A stretch of 64,000 nt of DNA from Prevotella sp. UBA1705 (GCA_002317385.1 DCJH01000044.1:1-64000), one strand, 5' to 3'. Positions 25,358 to 35,342 are shown, numbered from the stretch's first letter. Numbers and translations: made by a program. The notes: generated from the sequence alone by a model not told the origin.

Positions 25358-28198
25358 ATGGCGAAAACAAAGAAAAAGATATTTGACGGGCTATATGCCC
25401 AGCTGGAGGAAACAGACGGTCTGACCGTCTTGTTTTCCGCCAAAGGTGAGCCGTCGGTCATCTTTGCCATGACCAACCCGGTGCAGCAGCTGTGCACCGA
25501 TCCCGATAAGTATATGCTTTTCCATGATGTGCTGACCAACATCGTCCAGACACTCGGCGAGGGGTATGCGCTTCAAAAGCAAGACGTGTTCTGCCGTCAG
25601 CGATACCACCATGAACCGCCTAAGGATGCAGAGTTTCTTACCAAAAGCTATTTCCGCTACTTCGAGGGACGGGAGTTTACCGAGATTACCACCTACCTGA
25701 TAATCACACAGGAAACCGTGCGCAGCCAGTTTGTGCAGTATGACCCGAAGAAGTGGCTCGACTTCCGTACCAAGGTAGCCAAAGTGGACGATATACTTTC
25801 AGACAAGAACATCCCCCACAGACGGCTCACCAAGGCAGAGGTCAGTGAGTACTGTCACCGCTTCATGGCCTTCCAGTTCCGGCACGGTCCGTTCACCATG
25901 ACCAATTTCAAGGCCTCGGACGAGTATCTCAAAACAGGGAATCGCGTCATCCGTTCCTATCCTCTGGTGGACATTGATGAAATCAACCTGCCGTCCGCTG
26001 TCAAGCCATACAGCCAGATGCACATCAACGGCTACGGCATTGCCACGGATATGCTGTCTTTTCTCACCAGTGTTCCCTTTGCCGACTGTGTGGTGTACAA
26101 TCAGGTGATACAGATACCCGGCCAGCGCAAACTCCTGCGTAAGTTGCAAGCCAAGGCCAAACGGCACGGTTCGATGCCCGATCCGAGCAACAAGATTGCC
26201 AAGGCGGACATCGAAGCGGTGCTCAACCGATTGGCAGTGGATTCATCCCTCCTGGTCAATACCAACTTCAACATCATTGTCAGTTGCCCGGAGGACAAGC
26301 TTACGCCCGTGACTTCCTATCTGGAAACCAAGCTCTATGAGTGCGGCATCATGGCCTCACGCACGGCTTACAACCAGTTGGAGCTGTTCATGGACAGCTT
26401 TCCGGGTAACGGTTATGCCTTCAATTCTGATTACGACCTCTTTCTCACACTATCCGATGCCGCGCTTTGCTTTGTGTTCAAAGAGCACCTTAAAGGTTCG
26501 GAGGACACACCGCTGACGACCTATTACACCGATCGTCAGGGACTGCCCGTGTGCATCGACATCACAGGAAAAGAGGGAAAGGTGAAGATGACGGACAACG
26601 CCAATTTCTTTTGCATCGGGCCAAGCGGCAGCGGCAAAAGCTTCCACATGAACAGCGTCGTGCGGCAACTATTGGAACAAAACACGGACGTTGTGATGGT
26701 TGATACGGGCGACAGCTATGAGGGTATCTGCAACTACTTCGGTGGCACGTACATCACCTATACCAAGGAAAAGCCCATCGCCATGAATCCGTTCAAGGTG
26801 ACGATTGACGAGTACAAACTGAACTTCGGGGAGAAGAAGAATTTTTTGAAGTCCTTGATTTTCCTCATTTATAAAGGTCAGGAACAACCCGACAAGATAG
26901 AGGATATGCTCATCAACCAGACCCTTGTGGAGTATTACGATGCGTATTTCCATCCGTTCAAGAAGTTTTCGGCCAAGGAGCGTGAAGGCATCCGCCAGAA
27001 GTTGCTCGTGGCAGCGAAGATGGAGGAAGATTACGAACACTATGCCAAGGACATGGAGGACATCGACCGACAAATCAATGCGGAGGAACCGGAGGAAAAG
27101 ACCGTCAAAACGGCGCTCATGCTCCCCGAAGAAGTCCGTCGACAGAAACTTATCCGCCAGTGTCGTTCGCTCAATGCGCTCATCCTCGATCATGCCGCCA
27201 CCGACTTGGAGAAAGAGCGTGCCATGCGCATTTTGGAGAAATACAAGAAGGAGCTTTACGGCAACTCGATGCTTATCAAGATAGACAAGCAGATTGACCG
27301 CATGGAGGAACAGAAACGCCGCCTGCGGGTGGACGAGTTGTCTTTCAACAGCTACTATGAGTTTGCCTTGGAGCGTATCCCGCAGATTGTGGCATTGGAA
27401 AAGGTGAAGTTCAACATCCGTGACTTCGCCGCCATCCTCAAACAGTTCTATCGTGGGGGTGAGCTGGAGGCCACGCTCAACTCGGACATGGACACCAACC
27501 TCTTTGATGAGCGTTTCATCGTCTTCGAGATTGACAAAATCAAAGACGACCCGATGCTTTTCCCCATCGTGGTGCTCATCATCATGGACGTGTTCCTTCA
27601 AAAAATGCGCATCAAAAAAGGACGCAAAGCACTCATCATCGAAGAAGCATGGAAGGCCATCGCCTCACCGACCATGGCTGAATACATCAAGTTTCTGTAC
27701 AAGACCGTGCGCAAGTTCCACGGCATTGCCGGTGTGGTGACGCAGGAACTCAACGACGTGATTGACAGTCCCATCGTCAAGGAGGCGATTATCACCAATT
27801 CTGACGTGAAAATTCTGCTTGACCAGACGAAGTTCAAAGACCGATACGAAGCCATTGCAGCCATCTTGGGATTGACCCCGATACAGCGACGACAGATTTT
27901 CACCGTCAATGCGCTGAACAATCACGATGGGCGCAACTACTTCAAGGAGGTATGGATATGCCGGGGACAAAACTCGGATGTGTACGGCGTGGAAGAACCA
28001 CCCGAATGTTATTGGGCGTACACAACTGAAAGAGCAGAAAAGGAAGCCCTGAAAATCTACCTGGCCGCCTACGGCAATATGCAGGAAGCCATCACACATA
28101 TCGAGGAGGACAGGCAGAGAGCCGGCAACCTTAAATACCTCGAATTTGCCCGAAAAGTCAATCAACAACAAAAAATCATGTCACAATGGAAAAGCTAA
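25358..28198 (+). CDS. traG: TraG family VirB4-like conjugation ATPase
   Basis: A 946-residue T4SS assembly ATPase of the VirB4/TraG type, powering pilus and substrate-channel assembly at the inner membrane. The Walker A motif GPSGSGKSF is at about 421-429. Walker B is in the KALIIEEAWKAI block (about 755), followed by the VTQELNDV and DQTK motifs. The middle (about 530-690) carries a long charged helical insertion (RQKLLVAAKMEEDYEHYAKD and following), which makes it longer than many TraG proteins. Its end overlaps the next gene by 13 bp. Confidence 0.93.
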   Translation: MAKTKKKIFDGLYAQLEETDGLTVLFSAKGEPSVIFAMTNPVQQLCTDPDKYMLFHDVLTNIVQTLGEGYALQKQDVFCRQRYHHEPPKDAEFLTKSYFRYFEGREFTEITTYLIITQETVRSQFVQYDPKKWLDFRTKVAKVDDILSDKNIPHRRLTKAEVSEYCHRFMAFQFRHGPFTMTNFKASDEYLKTGNRVIRSYPLVDIDEINLPSAVKPYSQMHINGYGIATDMLSFLTSVPFADCVVYNQVIQIPGQRKLLRKLQAKAKRHGSMPDPSNKIAKADIEAVLNRLAVDSSLLVNTNFNIIVSCPEDKLTPVTSYLETKLYECGIMASRTAYNQLELFMDSFPGNGYAFNSDYDLFLTLSDAALCFVFKEHLKGSEDTPLTTYYTDRQGLPVCIDITGKEGKVKMTDNANFFCIGPSGSGKSFHMNSVVRQLLEQNTDVVMVDTGDSYEGICNYFGGTYITYTKEKPIAMNPFKVTIDEYKLNFGEKKNFLKSLIFLIYKGQEQPDKIEDMLINQTLVEYYDAYFHPFKKFSAKEREGIRQKLLVAAKMEEDYEHYAKDMEDIDRQINAEEPEEKTVKTALMLPEEVRRQKLIRQCRSLNALILDHAATDLEKERAMRILEKYKKELYGNSMLIKIDKQIDRMEEQKRRLRVDELSFNSYYEFALERIPQIVALEKVKFNIRDFAAILKQFYRGGELEATLNSDMDTNLFDERFIVFEIDKIKDDPMLFPIVVLIIMDVFLQKMRIKKGRKALIIEEAWKAIASPTMAEYIKFLYKTVRKFHGIAGVVTQELNDVIDSPIVKEAIITNSDVKILLDQTKFKDRYEAIAAILGLTPIQRRQIFTVNALNNHDGRNYFKEVWICRGQNSDVYGVEEPPECYWAYTTERAEKEALKIYLAAYGNMQEAITHIEEDRQRAGNLKYLEFARKVNQQQKIMSQWKS

Positions 28199-28923
28199 GA
28201 TATATCCTTTTCATACTGGCTGCTTTGCTGGCAGCTGAGCGTAGTTCCGCCGCTTGGCGCGTTGTCATCGACCCCAAAACATTGGCTGTGGTGGCCGCAA
28301 ATATGGCATCACAGAAATTGATAGAGGACCAACACAATAAACGGCTCGACTCCATTGCCTCGAAGAAGCAAAGGCTCGAACAATACACCGTCAGCATGGC
28401 CACCATCAAAGAGCTGTACAAGTTGAGCATGGAGAACATCAACGGCTTTGGTACGGAGAGCATGTATTACAAAGAAATCGGAGCGTGTGCGCTGGATATT
28501 GTGACAGACATCCCTTCTTTGTTTAGGACAGTGGGTAAGGCTAAGTTTACCAACAAGTTGCTTTGTATCAACGAACTGCTTGAAATGGGCGAAGAAACAC
28601 GGCAGTTGGTGGCAGACTTTGTGAACATCGTCAACAATGCCAGAGTCGAGAATCCGCTCAAAGTTGGCAAGAATCCGGAGAAAAAGAGTGATGGCTACAA
28701 TCTGCTTGACCGCTACGAGCGATTGACCCTTGCCAACCGTATCTACACCCGACTGATGGAACTTCGTTACAAGGCCGAAGCCCTTCGTGCCATGGCACAA
28801 TATGCCACGCTGAATGACCTTTGCTTTGCCATAGACCCCGAAGGCTGGGCAAACGTGGTGTCCATGAAAAACCAGGTGAATTATCTGGCCATCGAATGGA
28901 AGATGTTCAGAGGAAATATATAA
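28186..28923 (+). CDS. Exported conjugal transfer protein, TraI position
   Basis: A 245-residue protein with a signal peptide (MEKLRYILFILAALLAAERSSA) and a helical mature part. It sits directly after traG, where CTnDOT-like elements encode TraI (a VirB5-like periplasmic factor). The C-terminus LNDLCFAIDPEGWANVVSMKN resembles that of another protein in this ICE (51640-52386, LDPEGWASVMSGKN), so the two are probably paralogues. I cannot confirm DUF membership by eye. The paired Cys residues in the middle may form a disulfide. Confidence 0.75.
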   Translation: MEKLRYILFILAALLAAERSSAAWRVVIDPKTLAVVAANMASQKLIEDQHNKRLDSIASKKQRLEQYTVSMATIKELYKLSMENINGFGTESMYYKEIGACALDIVTDIPSLFRTVGKAKFTNKLLCINELLEMGEETRQLVADFVNIVNNARVENPLKVGKNPEKKSDGYNLLDRYERLTLANRIYTRLMELRYKAEALRAMAQYATLNDLCFAIDPEGWANVVSMKNQVNYLAIEWKMFRGNI

Positions 28924-28966
28924 CATACTCACGCTCGCTGTTCCACCCTAATTCTTATAAACTGAT

Positions 28967-29710
28967 ATGTACACACTCATTCCCATATTCGTCTGCCTGA
29001 TGTCATTGTTCTTGTCCACTCAAAAAGCATCGGCCTACGTACTACCAAAGGATTTGCCGACCATCGAGGCCTTGATAGAACTGCACAAGGTCATCAAGAA
29101 GGATGAAGACAAGGCCTTGGCAAGGTTGGCAACCAGTTATGGAGAGCAATCACTCATCACCAAAGGTGCCAACAAGTTTAATGATGTACGCACAACGCTT
29201 GACACCAAGCTTGGCAATGCGTACTCCTATGTGGTGTTGGCCAGTGCCATCTCTTCCACGGCAAATACCTTGTACCTGCTGGGACGTGAGTATGCCGACT
29301 TCACTACCAAAACCGTCAAACACGTCAGCCGAAAACCCATCGTGGCACTCTACTATGCGGATGCCAATCTTGCCGTATCACGCGAAATCAAACATTGCTA
29401 TGCACTGTATGCAGCTGTGGCGGCATCGGGCATCAACCTGATGAAGGCTTCCATGGACGAGAAACTCGAACTGGTCATGACGCTGAAAAACTCGATAGAC
29501 AAGGCACGCTACATCATAGACAATGCCAATCTCTATTGTCAGTTGGTAACCGATTACGGCTGGAAGCCCGATTACATCTGGGAAATTCTCAATGCAGAGG
29601 TGACCGATGAGATAGCAAAACAAGTAATTATGAATTGGAATAAAGGATATGCAGAAGATGAGATTTATACTATTGACCGCAATCGCCCTATATATAGTGA
29701 TGCCGGCTAA
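28967..29710 (+). CDS. Exported tra operon protein of unknown function
   Basis: A 247-residue protein with a signal peptide (MYTLIPIFVCLMSLFLSTQKASA) and a mostly helical mature region. No family name comes to mind. The block KHCYALYAAVAASGINLMKASMDEKLELVMTL (cited in part: AAVAASGINLMKASMDEK) suggests an amphipathic or membrane-associated helix pair. It lies between the TraI-like and DUF5045-like genes inside the tra operon, so it is probably a periplasmic transfer component specific to this ICE subgroup. Its 3' end overlaps the next gene by about 60 bp. Confidence 0.7.
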   Translation: MYTLIPIFVCLMSLFLSTQKASAYVLPKDLPTIEALIELHKVIKKDEDKALARLATSYGEQSLITKGANKFNDVRTTLDTKLGNAYSYVVLASAISSTANTLYLLGREYADFTTKTVKHVSRKPIVALYYADANLAVSREIKHCYALYAAVAASGINLMKASMDEKLELVMTLKNSIDKARYIIDNANLYCQLVTDYGWKPDYIWEILNAEVTDEIAKQVIMNWNKGYAEDEIYTIDRNRPIYSDAG

Positions 29711-30329
29711 GGCACAGATGATTTCATACGACGAGGACAAGCGCAAGCAATGGCAGTCGATGGAAAACGGACCGTGGGACTTTTCGCCCGACTGGTACTA
29801 TTATTTCCTGCACAAGAGCTATTCAGGTGCAGAATCATACTGGAAATGGGCCGGATTTAAGTCGGGCATGCGTGTCCGCTTTATGGAACACAAATCCAAC
29901 GTCAAACGCATCATGCCCACACGTGTCACCTCCGAGGAGACGCAACGGCAGAAGATGAACAAGACCGAGGAGGAACGGCAATACATCGAGGTGCTCTACA
30001 AAGAAGAAGTGGCACGTGAGGCCGATCGCAATGTAGACCTCTCTTACGCTGCCTACAAGGATGAGTTTACACGGATGCAGGAGCGTATCACCGATGGTTT
30101 GCTCTACTGTATGAACAAAAGCAAGGGAAAGCTCAGCTATCAGGTGAACGAGTTGAGCCGACTCAACCAAGTGCTATGTGCTGACATTGCCTATATCCGT
30201 AAGATGGGGGTAGGCTATGGACTGGAAAACGCCAAGCGAAGGCAGGCGTATGAAGATTTTAAGCGACGAATGGAGGAACTGCTCACACGCACGGCAAGGC
30301 TGTGCACCGTGGCGGCGACACATTATTAA
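29649..30329 (+). CDS. DUF5045-like exported transfer protein
   Basis: A 226-residue protein with a signal peptide (MRFILLTAIALYIVMPAKAQ). The N-terminus of the mature part is Trp/Tyr-rich (MENGPWDFSPDWYYYFLHKSYSG), typical of DUF5045 proteins of Bacteroidetes conjugative elements as far as I recall. The rest is charged and helical. The first ATG (29649) has the better ribosome site (aaagg) but overlaps the previous gene; ATG 29658 is the alternative. It precedes traJ by 21 bp. Confidence 0.7.
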   Translation: MQKMRFILLTAIALYIVMPAKAQMISYDEDKRKQWQSMENGPWDFSPDWYYYFLHKSYSGAESYWKWAGFKSGMRVRFMEHKSNVKRIMPTRVTSEETQRQKMNKTEEERQYIEVLYKEEVAREADRNVDLSYAAYKDEFTRMQERITDGLLYCMNKSKGKLSYQVNELSRLNQVLCADIAYIRKMGVGYGLENAKRRQAYEDFKRRMEELLTRTARLCTVAATHY

Positions 30330-30350
30330 CAACCAAAAGTATTCAACGAT

Positions 30351-31538
30351 ATGACACTACTCACAACCCTTCTGACCATCGGTCTACCGGCCATCGACGA
30401 GAGCCTTGACAAGCTCTTGGTGGCCATGGAGACCTTCCCTAATGTGGCGGTACTGGGCAACGCTGTCGGCTTGGCACGTGTCTTGGGCCTCTGCCTCGCC
30501 CTTTGTGTGGGGTCTTACGAGTGCTGGATGATGATGCTCGGCAGACGTGCCATGGATGTGATGAAACTCTTGCGCATCGTGGGTATCTCGATGTGTATTT
30601 CCGGCTCCTCATGGATCTGTTCTTCCCTATTGGTGCCGGGTAAAGGACTGGAAGCCACCACCAAGGCCATGGCCAAATCAAAGAACAAGGAGGTGGCGGC
30701 TTTTGAACTCAAAGTAGCGCAAAAGCAAAGCGAGTATCTAGACCGACTGCGAGCCGTGCAGGATTCCATAGCCACGGCACAACAGGTCGCAGCCATCGGT
30801 GAGGATGCCGCATGGTGGGACAAGCTCATTTACAATGTGGAAAACCTCGGTACGACGATCAATAACTATGCACAACGGGCAGCGGTGGCCACCGAAACGA
30901 AAGTCAGCGAGTGGATCAATGACGTGATACGCTTCATAGGAGAACTGATTTTCCAGATGTCCTACTACGGCATCCTTGTGGCACAGCGCATCTTCCTCTC
31001 CATATTGGCCATCTTTTGCCCCATCATGTTTGCCCTCTCTCTGGCACCGCCATGGAGTTCAGCCTGGTCACAATGGATGTCCAAATACCTTTCCCTCTCG
31101 TTGTGGGGCTTTGTAACCTACATGTGCCTTTACTACATCGACTTTATTTTGCTCTACAACCTCCAGCAGGACCTCGTGGCCTACAACCACCTCTTGCACG
31201 GTTCGGTCAATAGTTGGTCGCAGATTGGTGCGCTCGGCTTGCAGGGCATTGGCTCTAACTGTATGTATGCCATGGGAATGCTCGTAGGTGCATACATCAT
31301 CCGTTTTGTGCCCGAAGTGGCCTCGTGGCTCATCCCCGGTGGTGTCAGCTCATCGGCAGGTTCGGTCGCAGGCTCAACGGCCACAGGTATGATTGGTATG
31401 GCCGGGTCGGGTGTCGGTATGGTTATAGGCAGCATGGTTGGCGGCTCTTCCGGAGCTGCGGCAGCCAAACAAGCCACTTCAACTTCCGATTCCGACAAAA
31501 AGGACGAAACACAAACTGATAACAATCAAACCACTTGA
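30351..31538 (+). CDS. traJ: TraJ-like polytopic transfer protein (VirB6-like)
   Basis: A 395-residue inner-membrane protein with six or so hydrophobic segments, in the TraJ slot; TraJ is the VirB6-like channel component. A long polar helical loop (about 108-180, including KSKNKEVAAFELKVAQKQSE) lies between the second and third membrane regions. The C-terminus is a Gly/Ser-rich tail (GGVSSSAGSVAGSTATGMIG) that ends in a short charged stretch. It overlaps the following traK spacing closely (stop 31538, start 31541). Confidence 0.85.
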   Translation: MTLLTTLLTIGLPAIDESLDKLLVAMETFPNVAVLGNAVGLARVLGLCLALCVGSYECWMMMLGRRAMDVMKLLRIVGISMCISGSSWICSSLLVPGKGLEATTKAMAKSKNKEVAAFELKVAQKQSEYLDRLRAVQDSIATAQQVAAIGEDAAWWDKLIYNVENLGTTINNYAQRAAVATETKVSEWINDVIRFIGELIFQMSYYGILVAQRIFLSILAIFCPIMFALSLAPPWSSAWSQWMSKYLSLSLWGFVTYMCLYYIDFILLYNLQQDLVAYNHLLHGSVNSWSQIGALGLQGIGSNCMYAMGMLVGAYIIRFVPEVASWLIPGGVSSSAGSVAGSTATGMIGMAGSGVGMVIGSMVGGSSGAAAAKQATSTSDSDKKDETQTDNNQTT

Positions 31539-31540
31539 TT

Positions 31541-32137
31541 ATGCTCATAGAATCATTAGCTCAAAAGACACGGCTCGCCATGATGACGGTGCTGGCAACC
31601 CTCACCGGTTGCGCCCTCATCTGCGGGTTTACCGTGTGGACCTGTCTCTCCATGGTCAGCAAGGAGCGGCAGCAGATATATGTCCTCGACGGGGACATCC
31701 CCTTTTTGGCACAACGTGCACAGTTGGAGGCCAACTTCACCATGGAAGCCAAGGCACATATCCAACTCTTCCACCAATACTTTTTCAACCTGCCACCCGA
31801 TAACGACTATATCAAGTGGACGCTCGGTAAGGCTATGTATATGGCGGACGGTACGGCATTGAAGCAGAAGCAGGCCATGGACGAAAACGGCTTCTACTCG
31901 GACATTATTTCCTCGTCGGCTGTCTGCACCATCATGTGCGATTCGATTCATCTGGACGAACATGAGCGCAAGTTTACCTATTATGGTACGCAACTCATCA
32001 AGCGGCGGACGAAAGACCTCAAACGCTCGATGATTACCACCGGTTACATCGAGAACGTACCACGTACACGGAACAATCCGCATGGATTGCTCATTACCAA
32101 CTGGAGAACGATTGAAAACAAAGACTTGGATTATTAG
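31541..32137 (+). CDS. traK: Conjugal transfer protein TraK (VirB8-like)
   Basis: A 198-residue bitopic inner-membrane protein. One N-terminal membrane segment (about 14-37) precedes a periplasmic domain with the TraK hallmarks LFHQYFFNLPPDNDYIKWTL and KDLKRSMITTGYIENVPRT. Fold and topology match VirB8, which nucleates the T4SS core. ATG 31541 is used; an upstream TTG would add two residues. It begins 2 bp after the traJ stop. Confidence 0.9.
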   Translation: MLIESLAQKTRLAMMTVLATLTGCALICGFTVWTCLSMVSKERQQIYVLDGDIPFLAQRAQLEANFTMEAKAHIQLFHQYFFNLPPDNDYIKWTLGKAMYMADGTALKQKQAMDENGFYSDIISSSAVCTIMCDSIHLDEHERKFTYYGTQLIKRRTKDLKRSMITTGYIENVPRTRNNPHGLLITNWRTIENKDLDY

Positions 32138-32144
32138 GAAGCGT

Positions 32145-32642
32145 ATGAAATCACCCATCAAGAAATTGAAGAGCCAACGCCTGAAACTACACCGTCAGAT
32201 GGCGGCATGTCTGAAACCGCAGGTCAATCAAATCGGCAGGCGTTGGCGGTTGGCGTCACGGATACGGCTGGCCAACATCAAGGCATCGCAACATCCCAAA
32301 CAGACATTCACAGCGGTAGTGGGTTGTCTTGTCATTCTGTTGACGGCCAACATTGCGTTGAGCAACCGGGAAACGGAAGGTTCTTTTGCACCCACACTCA
32401 GCGAGATTGCCACCATGGAGCCGCTCTTTGACGGCTTTCGACACATCCAAGCCAACAAGACTGTACAACAGAACCGCATCTTCGGAATGGCAGCGGAGGG
32501 AAAAGTCCTACACGCCCGACTGGACTCGCTCATTGCATTGCCTGTCAAGACACACAGTGATTCCATTCGGATTGTCAGTGACTACCGCAGACTGGAACAG
32601 ATTGTCAAATCATTAAACAACAATACCCATGCTAAAAATTAA
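32145..32642 (+). CDS. TraL-position membrane protein
   Basis: A 165-residue protein with a very basic N-terminus (MKSPIKKLKSQRLKLHRQMA), one membrane segment (about 55-73, FTAVVGCLVILLTANIALS) and a polar periplasmic C-terminal half. Position and topology match TraL of CTnDOT-like operons, but it is longer than usual, so I do not assign the symbol. The start has a good ribosome site (aggaag). It overlaps traM by 14 bp. Confidence 0.78.
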   Translation: MKSPIKKLKSQRLKLHRQMAACLKPQVNQIGRRWRLASRIRLANIKASQHPKQTFTAVVGCLVILLTANIALSNRETEGSFAPTLSEIATMEPLFDGFRHIQANKTVQQNRIFGMAAEGKVLHARLDSLIALPVKTHSDSIRIVSDYRRLEQIVKSLNNNTHAKN

Positions 32643-33840
32643 TTTCAAACAGCCCAAATATCTCTTTCCTCCGGTGATATTCGTGCCACTCTGTGCCATG
32701 ATTTACTTTCTGATGCAGACGTTCAAGGGAAATGACAACCAGAAACAGACCGTGGCCACTGACCGCATCAACATGGCATTGCCTCAGGCAAATGCAGAGG
32801 AAACGGGCGACAAGATGTATGAGATGTCCCGACGTTTCGGGGATAAGGATGCCTTTACCGCCATCGGAGGCATCGGTGAGGAAGAAAAGGATGGTGAGGA
32901 ACTCGAACACGGCTACAGCGAGGAGGAACTCAACCGGCTCGATGCTGCCGAGGCAGAACGATTGCGCAAACAACGTGAGATGGAGGAACTGGAACGTTCG
33001 TTGGCGGAATCCAAACGACACATCAATAGCTATGCCTATGGTGGTAATACGAACGGTGGCGGATATTCGGGTAGCGGAAACAGCAACGGTTATTCATCCA
33101 CCGATGACTATGCCCGCGACCTTGAAGCCATACAGCGCCGCAGTTACGAACGGCAAAAAGCCATCGAACGCTCCATGGGAATCGGACAGGAGGAGGACGA
33201 AGAGAAGATCCGTCGCCAACGCACGGACTCCATCGATCGTGCCAAACAGCTGGAATGGGAACGTAATCGCCCGAATGTGGTCAAAAAATCCATGGCGGCC
33301 AATACGGACAAGTTCCATACGGTCACGGCAGCAAACGAGGCGGTAGACGCCAAACTCATCCGTGCCATGATAGACCGCACCACCAAGGCAAGGGAGGGTA
33401 CGCGACTTCGTTTCAAGCTACTCGATGATGTGACGGTCAGCGGTGTGCATCTTACCAAGGGGACCTATCTCTATGGTACGGTGACAGGCTTTGACAGCCA
33501 GCGTGTCATGGCACAGATAACGAGCATCCTTGTGGGTGACCGCTTCATCAAGGTGAAGCTATCTGTTTACGACAACGATGGCATGGAGGGTTTCTATGTG
33601 CCCGAATCGGCGTTCAGGGATTTTGTCAAGGAAGCCGGTGCCAGTGCCACACAGCAGAATATCAACATGGAATCCGGTGGCTATGGCGGCGGTATATCTG
33701 CCGAGGCCATTGCCTTGCAGACCTTGCAGAATATGTATCAGAGTGCATCATCGGCCATTTCCAACAGCATCCGCAAGAACAAGGCACGCATCAAGTATAA
33801 CACGATTGTGTACCTGATCAATTCGGAGGATGCACGCTAA
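32629..33840 (+). CDS. traM: Conjugative transposon protein TraM (VirB10-like)
   Basis: A 403-residue VirB10-like protein. A membrane anchor near residues 12-30 (FPPVIFVPLCAMIYFLM) is followed by a long acidic and coiled-coil linker (about 85-250; EEELNRLDAAEAERLRKQRE) with a Gly/Ser/Tyr-rich segment around 137-155 (GGNTNGGGYSGSGNSNGYS). The conserved C-terminal domain follows (RLRFKLLDDVTVSGVHLTKGT, VKLSVYDNDGMEGFYVPES). This protein should span the envelope and couple inner- and outer-membrane parts of the T4SS. Confidence 0.92.
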   Translation: MLKINFKQPKYLFPPVIFVPLCAMIYFLMQTFKGNDNQKQTVATDRINMALPQANAEETGDKMYEMSRRFGDKDAFTAIGGIGEEEKDGEELEHGYSEEELNRLDAAEAERLRKQREMEELERSLAESKRHINSYAYGGNTNGGGYSGSGNSNGYSSTDDYARDLEAIQRRSYERQKAIERSMGIGQEEDEEKIRRQRTDSIDRAKQLEWERNRPNVVKKSMAANTDKFHTVTAANEAVDAKLIRAMIDRTTKAREGTRLRFKLLDDVTVSGVHLTKGTYLYGTVTGFDSQRVMAQITSILVGDRFIKVKLSVYDNDGMEGFYVPESAFRDFVKEAGASATQQNINMESGGYGGGISAEAIALQTLQNMYQSASSAISNSIRKNKARIKYNTIVYLINSEDAR

Positions 33841-33882
33841 AAGTTTCTCAGTTCAACAACTTCATAACATTCAAATAGCAAT

Positions 33883-34755
33883 ATGAAAATCAAGATTTTA
33901 TCCCTTTTACTTGTTGCCATGGGCGTTTTCTCCACAGCCAAGGCCAACGAGAAGATTTATCTCAACAGCGAGGTGACCACGCACGTCATCATGCCCGAGA
34001 AAATCAAATTGGTGGACATCTCCACCGCTAAAATCATCGGTAACCAATGTGCGGACAACATCGTGCGCATCAAACCTTTTATGGGCAATGATTCTGTCAA
34101 GGCGGGTCCATACAAGGACGACGAACTCTTGGGCACGCTGACCATCATCGGTGAACGCTGCATTGCGCAATATGATTTGATTTACAAATCAGTGCCCTCG
34201 GTGGCGGCCTCACTCTTCGAAGTGCCCTATGCACACACGCAATCCTACATCAATCCGGAGGTGTCCATGCCCGAAGCAGAGATGGCACGCTATGCCTGGG
34301 CGGTCTATGCCACTGACAGGCAGTATCATCAGGTGACGGCAAAGGCTCACGGTATCAAAGCGGTCATCAATAACATCTATGCCGTGGGCGACTATTTCTT
34401 CATTGACTATGCGCTGGAGAACAAGACGAAGATAGCCTACGACATCGAGGAATTGCGCATCAAGCTGACCGACAAGAAGCAGACGCAGGCGACCAATTCA
34501 CAGACCATAGAGTTGACACCGGTCTATTCGCTCAACCGTGCCAAGAAGTTCAAGAAACACTACCGCAACGTACTCGTGCTGCCCAAACTGACCTTTCCCG
34601 ATGAGAAGGTCTTGCGGCTGGAGATCTCGGAGAACCAAATCAGCGGTCGTGTCATCAGCCTGACCATCGAGTATGAGGACATCCTCAATGCCGACGGCTT
34701 CGATACCGACATCCTCAAACGTTACACTGCATATCCAACTTATTTATACCGATAG
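33883..34755 (+). CDS. traN: Conjugative transposon protein TraN (DUF4138, VirB9-like)
   Basis: A 290-residue secreted protein (signal peptide MKIKILSLLLVAMGVFSTAKA) of the DUF4138/TraN family, a VirB9-like part of the outer-membrane core complex. Family blocks include INSEVTTHVIMPEKIKLVDIS (cited as VTTHVIMPEKIKLVDIS), IKAVINNIYAVGDYFFIDY and VLVLPKLTFPDEKVLRLEISE. It sits between traM and traO as in CTnDOT. Confidence 0.92.
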   Translation: MKIKILSLLLVAMGVFSTAKANEKIYLNSEVTTHVIMPEKIKLVDISTAKIIGNQCADNIVRIKPFMGNDSVKAGPYKDDELLGTLTIIGERCIAQYDLIYKSVPSVAASLFEVPYAHTQSYINPEVSMPEAEMARYAWAVYATDRQYHQVTAKAHGIKAVINNIYAVGDYFFIDYALENKTKIAYDIEELRIKLTDKKQTQATNSQTIELTPVYSLNRAKKFKKHYRNVLVLPKLTFPDEKVLRLEISENQISGRVISLTIEYEDILNADGFDTDILKRYTAYPTYLYR

Positions 34756-34757
34756 AC

Positions 34758-35231
34758 ATGAAGAAAATTGCAATGATACTCATCTGTGTTTTGGCCACGC
34801 TGAATGTGGCGGCACAGAGCGACAAACTGACCGTCAATGCGGGTTTCCTGTTTCCCTCCACGCTGAACGCCACGGTGGGCTATGAACATCCGCTTGCATA
34901 CGGGCATGCCGTGGAACTCTATGGCGAGGTGGGCAACCACTGGCAGAAACCGACATCGGAGAACTTCTGGAAAGGCTACTACTGGGACGGAGGACTTGCC
35001 TACAAGCACCATCTCGTGCGCTACAAGAACGGGATGCTCCGCATGCGCTTCGGTCCGCAGTTCGGGGCGAGCCAAGGGGCTTTCTTCATCGCTTTGGAAG
35101 CAGGACTGGAATACAGCTATGTATTCCGCAGCGGATGTGAGTTTACGCTAACACAGAAAAACAACGTGAACTTCCTCCATGGCGATACTTTCCGCAATGG
35201 AGTCTTGATGGGATTGAAAATCCCGTTCTAA
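34758..35231 (+). CDS. traO: Conjugal transfer protein TraO
   Basis: A 157-residue protein with a signal peptide (MKKIAMILICVLATLNVAAQ). The mature part is rich in amphipathic beta strands, ending in an aromatic residue (LMGLKIPF), the usual mark of an outer-membrane beta-barrel. TraO is the predicted outer-membrane component of the CTnDOT-type machine. It begins 2 bp after traN. Confidence 0.88.
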   Translation: MKKIAMILICVLATLNVAAQSDKLTVNAGFLFPSTLNATVGYEHPLAYGHAVELYGEVGNHWQKPTSENFWKGYYWDGGLAYKHHLVRYKNGMLRMRFGPQFGASQGAFFIALEAGLEYSYVFRSGCEFTLTQKNNVNFLHGDTFRNGVLMGLKIPF

Positions 35232-35239
35232 CGCTTTTC

Positions 35240-35295
35240 ATCAATCTCATCACGTTTGATGAGATTGATGAGACTTTGATGAGCGTTTTGATGAG
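35240..35295 (+). repeat. Hairpin with repeated TGATGAG units between traO and the coupling protein
   Basis: A perfect 13-bp inverted repeat with a 4-nt loop (35240-35252 with 35257-35269). TGATGAG recurs at 35257, 35266, 35277 and 35289. It lies just after the traO stop, so it may trim or weaken readthrough into the coupling protein gene. Confidence 0.55.
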
Positions 35296-35342
35296 AAAAC
35301 TCAAAACATTGACATTCAACGTGTACTTTAATCTATAAGGCA

